Of a DNA stretch of 64,000 nt, positions 22,349 through 35,600 are shown piece by piece; positions within the stretch are counted from its first letter, which is position 1, and the number at the start of each line of letters is the position of its first letter. A program made the position numbers and the translations under genes. This DNA comes from Anaeramoeba flamelloides. Taxonomy: Eukaryota > Metamonada > Anaeramoebidae. The stretch spans positions 1,054,001 to 1,118,000 of the forward strand of contig JANTQA010000033.1 in NCBI GenBank assembly GCA_027625915.1, given 5' to 3'. A model generated the notes under the pieces. It was not told the DNA's origin. It worked only from the letters and a program-made list of their open reading frames with translations, and searched no databases.

Positions 22349-25182
22349 TTTTTTTTATTGACAATAAAGAAATTATGAAATAGGAATGGTCTTTGTGAAA
22401 AATTAAAAAAAAATAAATTAATTTGAAAATTACTTTTGGAAATTAGGAATTAAAATAACTTTTTGAATTTTTCATTTTGTTCAAGACAAAGTCTCAGAAT
22501 CAGAGGGTATATCGTTATTGTATTATTTTTCATTCACTTCTCAAAAAGAATTTATGTTCTGTAGAAATTGTATAAAAAAAAAAATATTAATTTCCAAGCA
22601 AAATAAAAACACATAAAAAAAATTTCTCAAATAGATTTAAGAAACCAAATTATTTAAAAATAAACTATTTTAAGGGTATAGTCACTTAACATTGATTCGT
22701 TCAATAATCAATAGCAGACCTGGTTCCTCAAAAAAAGGATAGTGTGTCATTAATACTTCTTTTGTGTGTAAAAATTCCAAATAACAAAAAAAAATAAAGC
22801 TTTAAAGAAAAAACCCAAAAAAAAAAAAAAAAAAAAAAGGATTGTAAAATTCAATAACAAAAAAATTTCAAAAGACACTCAATATCAGAAATTTATATTA
22901 AAAAATAAAATTAAATTGTTTATGATTTAATACTTCCAAATTTTAAATTCCGTCAATTTCAAATAAATTGTTTTCTTTCTTGAAAAAATAATTTTTATCC
23001 AATTTAAACTTATCTGTTGTTATTTTCCAAATCTAATAATATTTGACAAAATAATGATTTCGGCATATTCTCTTTGTTATAAAATTATTTCTAAACAAAA
23101 TTCAAAAAAATGAAATTTAATTCAAAAACGAGTTTGAAAAATATTACAAAGAGCTTTGACCTTTTCCTTAAGTGCGTTTTTATAAAGTTTGTGTGTAACT
23201 CTCCTTTTTCAAGCTTTTATTAGATCTTTAATTTTTTTATCTTTGTCAAAAATAGCTTATTTAATGATTTTTTTATGTGAATCTCACCCATATTTTTCTG
23301 AATCAAAAAGAAAAAAAATGAATTAAAAGATTAAATTTTTATTCATAAAATTGTTTATGGTAACCTTGAAACATATGTAAGATCAAGAAATTATTTTTTT
23401 TTTATATAAACTAAAATTCAAAATTTCCCCAAACACAGCTAAAACGTTCCAAAAAATCACAATAATATACAATTTCATTGAAATTGGAAATTATTTTGAT
23501 TTTTTACAAATATGATTATCATTTTTTCATATTTTAGTTTTTCTTTTCATCTTTTGAGTTTTTTGTATTCATCTCGATAAGATCCTTCAGAAAATTTTTT
23601 TCCATTAATAGATATTTGGTTAAAGTCGAGTTGTTCAAAATAGAAGAACTCAAATAAAAAAGGTTTCATATTATCTACCCATTTGATCAATCAATATTCC
23701 TAATTGAATTTAAAAAAATTTAACAAGTATTTTTTCGTTTTACTCATCTCCAGAATTTTTAACACACCAATAATTTAAATAGTATTTATAATTCTTTATT
23801 TATTAGTTTCACGAGTATTGTAAATTATAAAAAAGTATTAAAAATTCAATTAGTAAATGTTTTTAATTTGGTATTTCTTCTAAAATTGATTAAATCAGAT
23901 TTTTTTTTTCACAAATTGATTTTTGGTGAGATAAAAAATTTTTAATTGGGGTTTAATTTTATTTTCTTATTAATTATTTCCATTTTTAATTGGTTGTTAA
24001 ATATTGATACACAAATAGAATATATTTAACTACTCTATTTATTAAAATATTCATTGATTTCCTGAGAAAATGGTTGGAATAATTCAGTTTTGAACAAAAA
24101 ATGTTACTTGAAATTGGTAAAATGCACTTACTTGTCTAAACACCTCTTTAAGATATTTGAAAATTAAGAAATTTCTATTTTGTTTCACCAAAATTTTAAA
24201 CAATTAAGTTAACATTTACATTAATTATTAAACAAAAATTATATCTAAAAATAAAAATCTAGATATAGATCATTTTTTTTATACAAAATCACAAAGTTTT
24301 TGAAAAAAAAGTTAACGACACAAAAATTAATGTATAAATATATATGAAAAACGTATAATTAATGATTGGTGATATTTTTTGTAGATATTTTTAGATTCTT
24401 GAACATTTTTTTATTTTCCCATAGTGGTAATCTGAATCCAAAATACCCAACCCCAGTTCGGTTCCCATATAGGCAATTTATTAATTGAGAAAACTAATCA
24501 AATTTTAAAAATACTATACCCATTTACTACGCATATATCAGCTACATTAAATCATCGTAGAAAATAAATAATAATAAATGAAGTTTCTCACTTCTTTCTA
24601 ACAATATTTCTCTTTTTTCAAGCTGGTTGGAAATAAATAAAAATTGTCTCCAAATCCCAAGAATCAACAAATATCTACATTTCACAAAAATACCCTAATT
24701 ATTGAAATCCCTGAAGAGTGGATTAATATTTTTTTCACTATTTTGCTTTATCTGCCCCCCCCGACCCCTAAAAAATAAAACAAAAATATTACAAAAATTG
24801 TATAAAACAAAAGAACAATAAAAAAATAATAATTTTTTCTATTTTATTTTTTTCAATTTGAAATTGAAGAATAAAAAAATAAAGAATCAAAATCAACAAA
24901 AAGAATCTTATGATAACTTTGTTTCAAAAAAAAAAAAAAAAAGTCACATTTAATTTAACCAAATTATATTATTTTTTTTAAAAAAAAGGATATTGAATTA
25001 ATAAAATAAATTTTAACAAAAAAAAACAAGAATTATTTAAAATATATCCAAAATCAAATTTTTTAGGAAATATTTATAATAATATTTATATTAAAATATA
25101 GAATTATTATTATTATTATCCCATCTATTATTGTTGTTTTTATTTAATAAATACATTTCTTAAATATAATAAAGATACCTTT
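22349..25182. other. Intergenic between two minus-strand genes
   Basis: This spans the upstream flank of the FANCM-like gene and the downstream flank of the G-alpha gene. It holds an inverted R4 repeat (about 23590-23905), a short C-tract near 24756 and a small G+C-rich island at about 24420-24480. Both frames of that island's minus strand are open for only 20-30 codons. No gene called. Confidence 0.55.
23590..23905 (-). repeat. Dispersed repeat family R4, inverted copy
   Basis: Read on the minus strand, this follows the copy at 38138-38630 closely: 'tgatttaatcaatt', 'agaagaaataccaaatta', a 'tattggtgtgt.aaaaatt.tgga' stretch, 'gatcaaa.gg', then 'tttgagttcttctatttt'. There is no coding frame. 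Edges are approximate. Confidence 0.6.
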
Positions 25183-26968
25183 TTAAATTATTGATATAGG
25201 TTTTCTCTCCAAATATTTTCTTATTGTTATATTGATGATTTTTTCAACCTAAAATAAAATTAATGAATAAAATAAAGGAAAATATAAAATTTAATAATAA
25301 ATATAAATAAAATTTTTTTGAAATTATTTCCATTTTAAAAAAGTGAAGACTTAAAGTTTTTACAAAGTATTGTTCAAACCACTTCAAAGATTGAATCAAA
25401 GAGTTTGTTAAATAGGTTATTAAAACATATCATCACTTTTTTCAAATAATTGTACTAGAAAAAATAATAATCATAATAATAATAATAATAAATTTACCTC
25501 ATTGTTCTCTGTTGCACAAATCAGATGACTACTAACTTGTCTTTTGTTTTTTTTTTTAATTGTTTTTATAAATAATTTTTGAATATATTCAGAGACTTGC
25601 TCATAATTATTTTCACCATCATATTTTGAGTAATACCTTTTAAATTCTGTTTTTTGAAGAGATCGTTTGAGTAAATCAGTTTTGGTAAATACTAAGGAAC
25701 AGTCTGTTTTTTTAAAATATTTGTTGTTTAAAATGTTTTTGCAAAGTGTTATACTTTCGTTCATCCTGTTGATTGTTTGATCTTCATCGAGCTTTTTATT
25801 AAATTCGTTAATTGCAATAATGAAGAAAACCAAGTTTACATCTTGAAAATGATGGATCCATTTTCTTCTTTCACTTCTTTGGCCGCCAACATCAATGATC
25901 CTTTTGAAAAAAAACAGAATGGAATAAAATATAAGAAATAAAAAATTAAGTTTTTGTGTTTTGGAAATTCATAATGTCCAGACAAAAATTTAAAAAAAAA
26001 TTATATAAAGTGTAAGTAACCCTAACAATACAAATCCACAGAAGTGGGACAAAAAATGAGAAAGTAAATTGAAGTAGAAATGTAAATTTGAAGTAAACTT
26101 ACTCCCATTTCGTATCTTGTGAATGGAAATTAATTTTGACGATACCAGTTGTTGGTATACGAAACAACACAATGTCTTCGTTTGTTGGTTTGAAATTCGG
26201 GCTACAGTATTTTTCTAGATTGTTAAAATAGCTAATTAAAGTAATCGAAAAATTTATATAAGAAAAATGGAAGGAAAAGAAAAGAACCAAAGAGAAAGAT
26301 ATAAATAAATAATTTTGAAAATTATTTCTCAAAAATTGGGAATGATCTTGTTAAGAAGAAGCAATTAACATACTAGTCTAGATTTTCAGGAACTTGAATT
26401 TCGCTTCTGTTATTCCAAACCGTTTGAATACTTTGGTCGTGCCATAATTGTTTCAGGGTGTAAACTTCTTTGTTACAATAGACCCCATTTCTCTTATAAG
26501 TCGGAAAATTGGCCAAGTACTCTTCAGAAAGTTGTTTGTTGACTTTGTCGTTGATGTGGATACCCAGCGACTTCCCATTTTGGATCAGCATTTTCATATT
26601 AATCCTCAGGCTTTTCTGGATTGCGTTTTTATATAGCTGCACTTGTTCACTTGGAAATCCATCACAATACAAGATCCTCATTTGCTTGATCATAGTTGAT
26701 TTACCTGAGTCACCAGTACCTTTTATTTATTAAAGAAAATGTATCACAAAAAAATTGAAAATTTCAATTTTTTTTCAAAGACTCAAAAAAGTAAAATTTA
26801 TTTTAAAGGGTAAAGATCCAAAAGCCAAAAATCAGAAACAAAATACTTACCACACAAGAGAATTTTATTGATTTGTTCAATAGTGTTTTCGTCCTTGAGT
26901 TGTTCCTCAATTCTTTTATTTTTCAACATCTCCTTCCTTTTAAGTTTTTTTTGATTATTGTTTCCCAT
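25183..26968 (-). CDS. Heterotrimeric G-protein alpha subunit, five exons, 353 residues
   Basis: Exons on the minus strand are 26968-26851, 26719-26374, 26231-26103, 25900-25498 and 25248-25183. All four introns are GT-AG (donors GTAAGT, GTATGT, GTAAGT, GTAAAT) and the joined frame is 1062 nt. The product is a membrane-associated GTPase that relays receptor signals. MGNNNQ at the N-terminus suits myristoylation on Gly2; there is no Cys3. P-loop GTGDSGKST is at 40-48, the helical domain at about 60-170, and switch I FRIPTTGI has the catalytic Arg179. Switch II DVGGQRSERRKW has Gln205, the C-terminal helix reads VEKIINITIRKYLERKPISII, and length is typical. Two guanine-recognition motifs are altered: NKxD reads TKTD (270-273) and TCAT reads ICAT (325-328). 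The C-terminus lacks the Cys at -4 that pertussis toxin modifies. Confidence 0.93.
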
Positions 26969-28369
26969 TTATTAAATTATAAATTAAATATTGATAAAAA
27001 AAATGATTCTGACAAAAAAACAAAAAAATCCCTTTCTTCTTTTTCAAAATTCAAATGATCTTTTCTTGTTTTATTTTATTTGATCTAGTGTCTTTTATGG
27101 TTTTCTTCAATTTGTTGTAACTGATCGTTATTTTACTTTTTTTGATTATTTTGTCCGACTAAAGCAGGAATTAATCATCAAAAAGAATCCATCACAAATT
27201 AAAGCAAGTGGAAACCAAAAACATTGTAAGGGTTGCTTGTTATCTTGGTACTGAATTTTCTCTTGAAGAATAATTTTTGAACTTTTGTAAATTCTTTTAT
27301 TTGTGATTTTTTCAAGCATTTTTGGTGATTAAAAGACAAAAAGGCTTGACAAGGTTTTGTTTTAATTATATAATTTATATTCTCTTCAATTTAAAATTCA
27401 TTGAGAAATTTTAAAAGAAAAATTTCTTCAAATAAAAAGTAGAAGCTTTATATTTTGAAAAAGGCTCATTAATGAAATTTTTTTAATGGAGAAATTTACT
27501 TCTTCAAAAGAAGAAAAGTTTCTGACTTTTGTAAAAAACAGAGAACATGGAATAAGATTTCAAATCAACAGAACCAATTTTTAACTTTATCATCATCGCA
27601 AAATAACATAGTTTAATAATTTCTTTAAACTTTTGTTAATTTTTTAATATCTTACCCAACCCTTTTGGTAAACTGAATCTTTTTTATTTACCTTTCGATC
27701 TCATTTTATAGATTTTTTTTCCATAATTCTGATTTTTCGATTATTTCTTTACTCTATCTTAATTGTGTTGATCAAAATAATTTTTTATAATTCCAAACTT
27801 TAATTATAATTATTATAAAAAGTTCAATTAGAAATGTTGAACTCATCTTAAACTATAAATTTTATCATCAAATCAAAGTTTGCAATTCAATTATGTTCTC
27901 TTTTGTCTGGAAAAAATTAAAATGATAAAAAAAAACATCATAGTCTTTATATGATAACAAACTTGGACCAAAATGTCTGTTTTTTTATTTTTTAGATATC
28001 AAAGATTTCCTTTTTTTCTCCCAAAACAAAAAAAAAAAAAAAAAGGAAATTTTGCAAAAAAAATTTGAGATCAAAACCCCCCTCAAATTTAATAGGATTA
28101 CTAAACACCCAAACTGAGATTAGTAGAGTGTTCTAAAAAATTCTGTTTATTAGTCAAAATTTTTTACTTTTTGTCAGAAATTTTTTTTCTTTTTCGGTAT
28201 ATTTATTTTGTAAAGTAAATCTTTATCAACGATTTCAAGACCACTAACTAATACCAAGTGGAGTTCAGTCAAGAATTTATATTCGTGAAAAAACAAATAT
28301 TTGTTGAAATTGAGATCTAAAAATTACGTATTCTCGGAAAACGGTTCAGCGATCGGACTCCAAAACCAC

Positions 28370-29610
28370 AGTGTAAAAATTTAAAATACCTTATTGGTGA
28401 TGTTATCTACTTCCTAATTTTGGCTGATATAAATTGTCAAAAAATTCTGCTCGACTCTGAAACCACAAAAAAGAAATTTTTTTATTAGATCAATTTTTTT
28501 TTTTTCATTTTTTTCTGAAAAAGAAAACTTTTAAATTCATTTTATTTCATACATTAAAAAAGTTTTTACCCTGTTTATTGCAATTTCCATCATTATTATA
28601 CAATACCAAGTCTTTGTTACCAGGAATATTAATATACTAGCATTAGTATTTTAAATGGGAAAAATTTTCACTTCATTTTCATATTCAATTTTTAAATCTA
28701 GATCGAAAAGAACAACTTCTTCTAGGAAAACTCTATTACTAGAAAAGAAGAACCTGGAAAAAGGAAATGAAAATTCTTTTCCAATTTAGAATTCAAATAC
28801 CAGTAAAGATTTTTTTTTTTCTTTTTTGAGATAATTCTTTGGGTTAACCAAAAAAATTGGATTATTCAACCGATTAATAAATAATTGTATTGGTTGAGGA
28901 ATTAGAGTTATATACATTATATTTTTATGGTCATTTAAAAATTCCACCAAGAAATTTTGTTTTTGTTCCAAAGATGAAATTCGATTTTTCAAAATAAAAT
29001 TTTCTTGAAGAAATTTGGGAATTTTGTAATTTATTCCTCAAATATTCAAAATCAATTTTTTTCAAACATAAATGATTTAAATTGTTATAAAGATTCTTTT
29101 GAATAAGACCAAACAATTTGTTAAAAAAATTTTTTGCATTTTTTTTTAGATTTTTGGAAAAGCAGAAAACAACTTTTTTAAAACACAAAGAGTAAAAAAA
29201 CAATTACTGAAAAGTTCTCAATTTAATTGAGAAATATTTGTTAAGCTTCTATCAAATCTTTGATTTATTTAATAACCTATACTCTAATTAGTTTTATTGG
29301 CTGATATTTATTTTGAAATATTAATTAAGAAAAAATAATAACAAAATAAAAAATTTTTTTTTCTAAATCAATACTTTCCCAAATTAAAAAGAAAAATATG
29401 TTTAACCATTTTCCAAGATTAACTTAATTATTAATAAAATAATACGTTGCTTTTTTTGTATTTTATGTTGAAAACATGCTGGTTTTGGATTTCAAAAAAG
29501 ATGCTCAAATTAATAAATTGTTTAAATGAGGTTAACTCATCTTTTTATTCATAAGTTGAAAAACAAATTACAAAAAAAATTGTTTTAAAGATCGAAAGGT
29601 AACTAGTAAC
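28370..29610. repeat. ~1.2-kb dispersed repeat R2, copy 1
   Basis: It aligns with about 58730-59815 over nearly the whole length, in the same orientation. Landmarks are TGTCAAAAAATTCTG, 'tttttctgaaaaagaaaact', 'gtttattgcaattt..atcattattata', 'aataagaccaaacaa.ttgtt' and 'aataaattgtttaaat'. This copy has about 160 extra bases near 28655-28815. The minus strand carries remnants of a Lys/Asn/Phe-rich reading frame (28786-29203) that is not intact in either copy. Element type is not recognised; it may be an old duplicated segment. Confidence 0.65.
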
Positions 29611-29989
29611 TCTTGTTTATTAATTTATTTTTAATTCCAAAGATGTTAGAGTAATTATTTGTGATACAATTCAGTTTGATAAGCAACAACGTTATCAACT
29701 TTAGAGAGTGAGTTATCATTTTTAAAAATAATTAATGATTCTCAATTAAATTTCAAGCAAAAAGATCAGATGTCTGTTTGTTATTTCGAATTTTTAGATT
29801 CAAAAGAGAAAAAAAAAAATTTGACAAAAAAAATTTTTTTTTGAAGAAATATCAAATTTAGTTATTTCTGAGAGTTTATATTCACAAATAATCATGGGTT
29901 TTTAATCTTATTTAAAAATGAAAGAAAAAGACATTGAATTTTTTATACTTGAAGATCAAAAAAAAATTGATCATTTATTTTATTTACTT

Positions 29990-30300
29990 TTGTAATTAAT
30001 TAAATTTCTTGAAATTTAATCCATTTGGCAATATTCTTTCCTCAAATACAGAGTATAAACAAGGAACTATTATTATTTAAATCAGTTATTTGATGTGATT
30101 TCTATTATTATTTTAATTATTAGAATTTTTATTTAAAGTAGTTCTTTTTGTTTGAGGATATTTAAAAAATTGAGAAATAATTGTAAAGTCTATTTATACT
30201 TTTAATCTTTGGGTTGTTAGTAACCTACTAAAAAATTAAGATTTGACTATTAATTATTGATTATAAATAATCAAATTTAAATATTATTTCTTGAGATTAT
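29990..30300. repeat. Dispersed repeat, inverted partner of ~115-430
   Basis: This is the reverse-complement counterpart of the segment near the window start, sharing an 'agagtataaacaaggaacta' stretch and the 'ttaatctttgggttgttagtaa' region. It is diverged. No frame, no terminal repeats. Confidence 0.5.
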
Positions 30301-33300
30301 TAGATGAATTTTCCAGGTTTTTAATAAAGTATTTTGTGAATATTTACAAATTTGATTGTTTGGTTTTTTTTCACATATTTTTTTGTTTCATAAAAAGAAA
30401 AATATTCCTTCGAACTGTTCTTTGAATTCTAAAAATTATTTTTAAGTATCAAAATAATTATTGTAATTTTTTTGAAATTAAAGTAGATATTTTATACTGG
30501 GTTATTTCAGAAATTAGTATCTTCATTTTGAAAATGTATTTTAGTACATATTCTTAACAAGCCATAAGATTTCTTACTTCTTCAATGAAAATATTTTATT
30601 TAATAATTCAGAAATATGTTGAACTTTGAACCTCAAAAAATGAGAAAAATAGATCAAACTTTTAAAAACAATAATTCATTTAGGAAAATAGTATCAAAAT
30701 ATATTTGTTTTGTAAACTCCAGTTAACTCAGAGTGGCCCACCCCAAAATGAAAACATCATTTTATTTTTAAGAATCAATCAAACTTATATTGTTTAGAAA
30801 TAAGAGCAATAATAATCTTCTTATAAGAGTTGATAATCATATCAAGAAAAGTCCGAACAAACTATAAATTTAAAAAAAAAAAAATTTTTTTTTAACCCCT
30901 TTCATTGTAACTTCTTGTGCAATATTCTCAATTTCTTTAGGAAATTAAAATTGGAGAGAATAAGATTTTTTACTTGTAAATATATTAATTCTAAAAGAAC
31001 ATATAAAGCCTCACAATTCTTAATGTTAATTTCGAGCTTCAAAATTTTTTTTATTCAAATTTAATTGTAAAAATAATAAAAAAAAAAAAAACAAAAAACA
31101 AAAATCTAAAAACAAATCGACTAAATTAAAAAATGATTTGATAATATCAGAAAAAATGATCTAAATTTAATAAAAAAAAAATTTAGAAAATGATAAAAAA
31201 TGATTTTGGACTAAAAATTGAAATTTTAATTTGAGAAGTGTATGGATTAAAATCATAGAATATGTTTTATTTCTTCAATAAAACTGGGTCTCTTTAACTG
31301 AAAAAGAGTTTAGTAATCAGATTTTTTCATTATTTTGAGAATTTCAAGATGTAGTAATTTTTTTTTAAATTTACTTTTAAATTAACTTGAAGATTTTTTT
31401 TAATAGTTTAATAGTACCTTCACAAGATTTCATTTTATTTTTAAAAAAATATCACTTCTGTAAAATCAAATTAAACACATCAAACTTTGTTCCAAAGGTT
31501 TCTTAAGGAAGTATAATCAACTTTTCGAGAAATATCACTTCTAATTATTATGTTAGATTCTTTGGGTGCGATTAACCCAATAATTAGTAAAATATTTTTC
31601 AACTTAAAAACTATTCTTAATAAAAAAAAATTATGTCATATTTGATTAATTGGAGTTTTCATTAAAAAGTGTAGAAACTGTAAACATAAATTTAATTTTT
31701 AAAATTCTTATGAATAGCCTATTAATCCCACTTTAAATTATTAAATGATATTTTTTTTTTTAGAATAATAAAGTCTTCAGTTTCTATTAAGATTTATAAG
31801 CAAATAAGTGAAAATTCCCAAAGTGGTAATTTTAAACTTGCTTTATCTTAATAAGAATTCATTTTTTTTTCTGGAATTAACCTAAAATAATTCAGATTAA
31901 ATATTAAGGATTATGTATGAAAGTTGAAATTTGTAAGATATCAATTGTCCAAAAAATGTATACTTTCCCATTTTTACCACTCTTTTCAATCAAAATAGAA
32001 AATTTTCATTTTTTAGATGATCTACTTGAGGTATCTTGATGAAATGGAAATAAAAAAAAATAAAATTTAGATGATATGGTAACTAAAATGTTATATTCAC
32101 ATTTGAATTCTTAATATCTTTTAAATATTTCTGGTGATTTTGAACGTATCAAGATGCTCACAATTAAAAATTTAATTTTTGATAAACAAAGTTCCCCACT
32201 TTTTTTTAACATTTTCCTGTTTTTTCACAACAAGAACCAAATAGTACTGTTTCCAAAAATAAATTAATGGTATTTTAAATTATCAAAATCAAAAAAAAAA
32301 AAGACTACATAAAGTTCAACTAAAAGGAAACGATTTTATGGGGAAAAAATGTCAAAGTATAATATTTCTGTTTATTTTGTTTTTTACAATTTGATTGGAA
32401 AATAAAAAATTGTAAAACAAAGCTAAAAATCAAAAAGAATTCGTCCAATATATCTATTTTTTCAATAAGTAATTAAAAAAATATCAGATTACCTTAGAAA
32501 AATTAAAATTAGATGAATTAACAGAAAGAATGAATCGGATAGCATTATCTTTATGAAATCCTTTCATTGTAAAAAGTAATTTCTTTACTCAAAAATTTGT
32601 TAAATAAAAATTTTTTAATGAAAAATTAAAAATAGTACTACTTAAAGAACAAGTAATTGTATCAACTATTTATAGATAAGATCAAGAAATAAATGATTTT
32701 TGATATTTTTTTGAACAATTTTTTTATTTTTTTGATTTTAATTTTTTAATTGATATCTCAAAATATATATTCTATGATATCTGAACACACCCCCCATCAA
32801 TTAAAATATTGTTTTGTTTAGTAAAATGAATGATTTAAATGATTCAGTTTTTAATAAAATATAGTTCTCAAAATTTGTAAAAGTTCCTTATTCCCTGATA
32901 AGAAAAAAATAAAAAATTCAGATTTAAAATATTAAAATATATGTTTTCTTTCAGATTTATTCCAAAATTTGAACCAAAATATTTTTCTTTAAATTCCAAT
33001 AATTCATATTAAAACCTTGGTTAAAATTATCCATTTTATTAGAACAGCATTATCTCACAAAAATGACCAATAGATATTTGATTAAAAAAATCAGATTCTA
33101 CAGTATTTAAGAATTTACTGTCTGTTAAGGACAAGCCAATAATCAAAATATGTTGTTATTAGGCGTAAATCATATTAGTTTAGCCTGGTTTGAAATGTCT
33201 CTAAAAAAATCTATTAGTAAAGTAGTAATATAGTTTGATCTCATCAATTAAAAATGATGCTTATATTATTAAGTTAAAAACCCAATAATTTCAAAAAAAA

Positions 33301-34349
33301 TCTGGATTTCGCCACATATTTAAAGGTTGAATTATCAATCTTAAGACCCCAAAGTTTCAATATATATTCTTTAAATTTGTGGTGGATAGTAGATTAATAC
33401 CAAACAAATCAATTTTTTAGATTGTTTTCCATTCCCCCCCTCCTGGCTGAAACTTCTTTATATCGGGAAGATGAGTTTCAACGGAAAACGGTTAAGTGGT
33501 TTCTTGCTAATACTGTGACACTGGAATAAAGAAGTAGGAGTAACTTAAAAATAAAAACAAAAAAGTAAAGGATAAAAATGACCAAATTTTAAAGCCAATT
33601 TGATCAAAAAAAAAAAAAGAAATTACTAGAACTTAAACAAAGATTCCCAAGTTAACATTTATGATCAATTATCAATTTATTAAATCAACAAAAAGTATTA
33701 TGGCTGTGATTTTGACAGTCATTAATTTAAGATGGTATTTTTTTTTTTAATTGATTTTTTACCAATTGCTATTTATAAACCCTTTTTAAATTTCTTTAAA
33801 TTTCAATTTTTTTTCCTTTTTTGCTTTTGCTTTTTAAACATATAAAAAAATGGGTATATCTTTCCCTTGAACAATTGTGAAATCTATGTTTTTACTCTTA
33901 ATTTGCCTTTTAGGAAATTTAAGTAAAAGGTCATCAAGAGTGTAATTTACACTTTTTCCATCAAGTATAAATCAATTTTTTTATAAAATTAAAATATTAA
34001 AAAATAGATTGTTTTGACAAATTATTTCTGAAATATTGAAAATATTTTGTAATTAACTTTATAAAAAGCAAATTAAACTAATCATTCTTTGGGTTTTTAT
34101 GTTGATAATTATCGAGTTAATCTTTGAAATTGAAAAAATACTAACTTTTGGAAGTACCAAATATGAATTATTAAATACTGTCAAAAGATTGTTATGAGTT
34201 TCTATTTTTAGATTTGGAAAAAGAATTAAAAAAAAAATTCCAAAATGAAAAATTTTAATAGTGATCCTTAGTAAAAAATTAACTGTTGTCAAAATAAGTC
34301 ATATTGAAATGTCTAATCCTAGTTTTTAAAAAAAAATTTTTTTTTTTTT

Positions 34350-34690
34350 TTGATAGAGAAGACCTATACATTAATTGATCCAAGAAACCAACAATAAATC
34401 CCAAGTAAATATTCTATTGATTTCTTAAAGTTCTAATATTTAAAAAGAAATTCTCAAAATATGGGATCAAATTACCTAATTTATCTCAAAAAAATAGAGT
34501 AAATTTTTGAGAAATTGTTTATCACAAAAACAAAAAAATTCAAAAAATATCAAAAAATAGAAAAATTTTAAACTAATTGCATTCCTAATTTAAAATTGTA
34601 CTGAAAATATCAAGGAGTTTAACTTCAAAATTGATTTATAATTAGGGATACTATTGGGTAGTGAATTGGATGTTTTATTGGTGCAAGGAT
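34350..34690 (+). repeat. Dispersed repeat family R3, copy 2
   Basis: Same orientation as the copy at 7350-7720 and inverted relative to 36850-37200. Recognised from 'gaccta.acattaattgatcc', an 'aagaaaccaacaataaa' stretch, 'atctcaaaaaaatagagtaaa', 'attgcattcctaattt' and 'tcaaggagttta'. Confidence 0.6.
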
Positions 34691-34923
34691 AAAAAAAATC
34701 CTTAATTCAATTTTGAAACAAGGATTATTGTCTTTGAGAAGGCATTATTTTGAAAAGTGTAGAGATAATTTAAAAAAATTGTAATAATTTATTGTGCTAT
34801 TAAATTTATAATAGATTTTTTTAGATCTAAAGTGACTATTTAATCTTTGTAAATTACTAATATCATTTTCACCCAATTAGGACATATTGTATTTTAAGAA
34901 TAATCTATAGTGACATAAATCGC

Positions 34924-35101
34924 TTAACGGACTCGTCTCTATTATTTTTTCCTTGATCAATTTCTAAATAAGGATCACTTATCTCGAAATATGTTTAATA
35001 TTGAATATAAAAGGAGTTTATCCAATCTAAGTAATCCACAAACATTTTCCCAATCTCTATTAAATTATGGTTAAAAAATTTAATAGAGATTAGTCCCTTA
35101 A
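34924..35101 (+). mobile_element. TTAA-bounded miniature element, copy 2 of 6
   Basis: TTAACGGACTCGTCTCTATT opens the element and AATAGAGATTAGTCCCTTAA closes it. The inner hairpin is at the right end, the same orientation as copy 1. It lies about 500 bp upstream of the lipid kinase start codon. Confidence 0.85.
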
Positions 35102-35274
35102 TACAGTAAATATGATTTTTTTTTGCTTCTATTTCCCAGTAAATAATATTAACAACAGTTGACTTTCAAGAATAAAAGAAGAAAAATTCACACACTAATG
35201 TTGAATTATCTGCTTATTCTCAGGAAATAGAAGAGATGAATTACTTAGATCTTACTCGTATTTGAATTAAAAGT

Positions 35275-35420
35275 TGGAAAAAATTTTCACTTCTTTTTCA
35301 ATTTCCCTTTTTAAAAAGAAACAAATTACAACCCACATCTTTGAGAACTCTTTTTAGCAAAGAAAAATATGGAACATCAAGTTAAAATTTTTTCCAATTT
35401 ATTACCGAAATATCCATATT
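35275..35420 (+). repeat. Dispersed repeat family R5, copy 2
   Basis: It shares TTTTCACTTCTTTTTCAATT, an 'acaaattacaaccca.atctttgag.actctt' stretch and a 'taaaattttttcc.a' stretch with about 12690-12900 and 54820-54960. It lies just upstream of the lipid kinase gene, so part may belong to its promoter region. Class unknown. Confidence 0.4.
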
Positions 35421-35600
35421 AGGAAAAAAATAAAAACAAGTTTTTTCCAAGATAAAAACAGAATTTCCTGAAATGTGAACCCAAAAAACTTCTTCACTAC
35501 TCACAAAGACTTTGAAAATTTTTCAACATTTCTTGTTTAGAAAAAAATCCACATTTTTAATTATTTTTTATCATTCTCTTAAACTTTTAATCAAAATAAA

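Larger units (their letters stand above)
26969..35600. other. 8.6-kb gene-poor stretch
   Basis: I could not support any gene. The first ~300 bases are the upstream flank of the G-alpha gene. Repeats occupy about 28370-29610, 29990-30300, 34350-34690, 34924-35101 and 35275-35420. A locally G+C-richer segment at about 33425-33535 (C-tract, then TCGGGAAGATGAGTTTCAAC) has no frame. A few short minus-strand frames (for example 34059-34292) look like noise. Confidence 0.55.

Noticed and set aside
24420-24480. G+C-rich island possibly resembling a tRNA T-arm or small exon
   Set aside because: No cloverleaf could be drawn, and both open minus-strand frames are under 30 codons.
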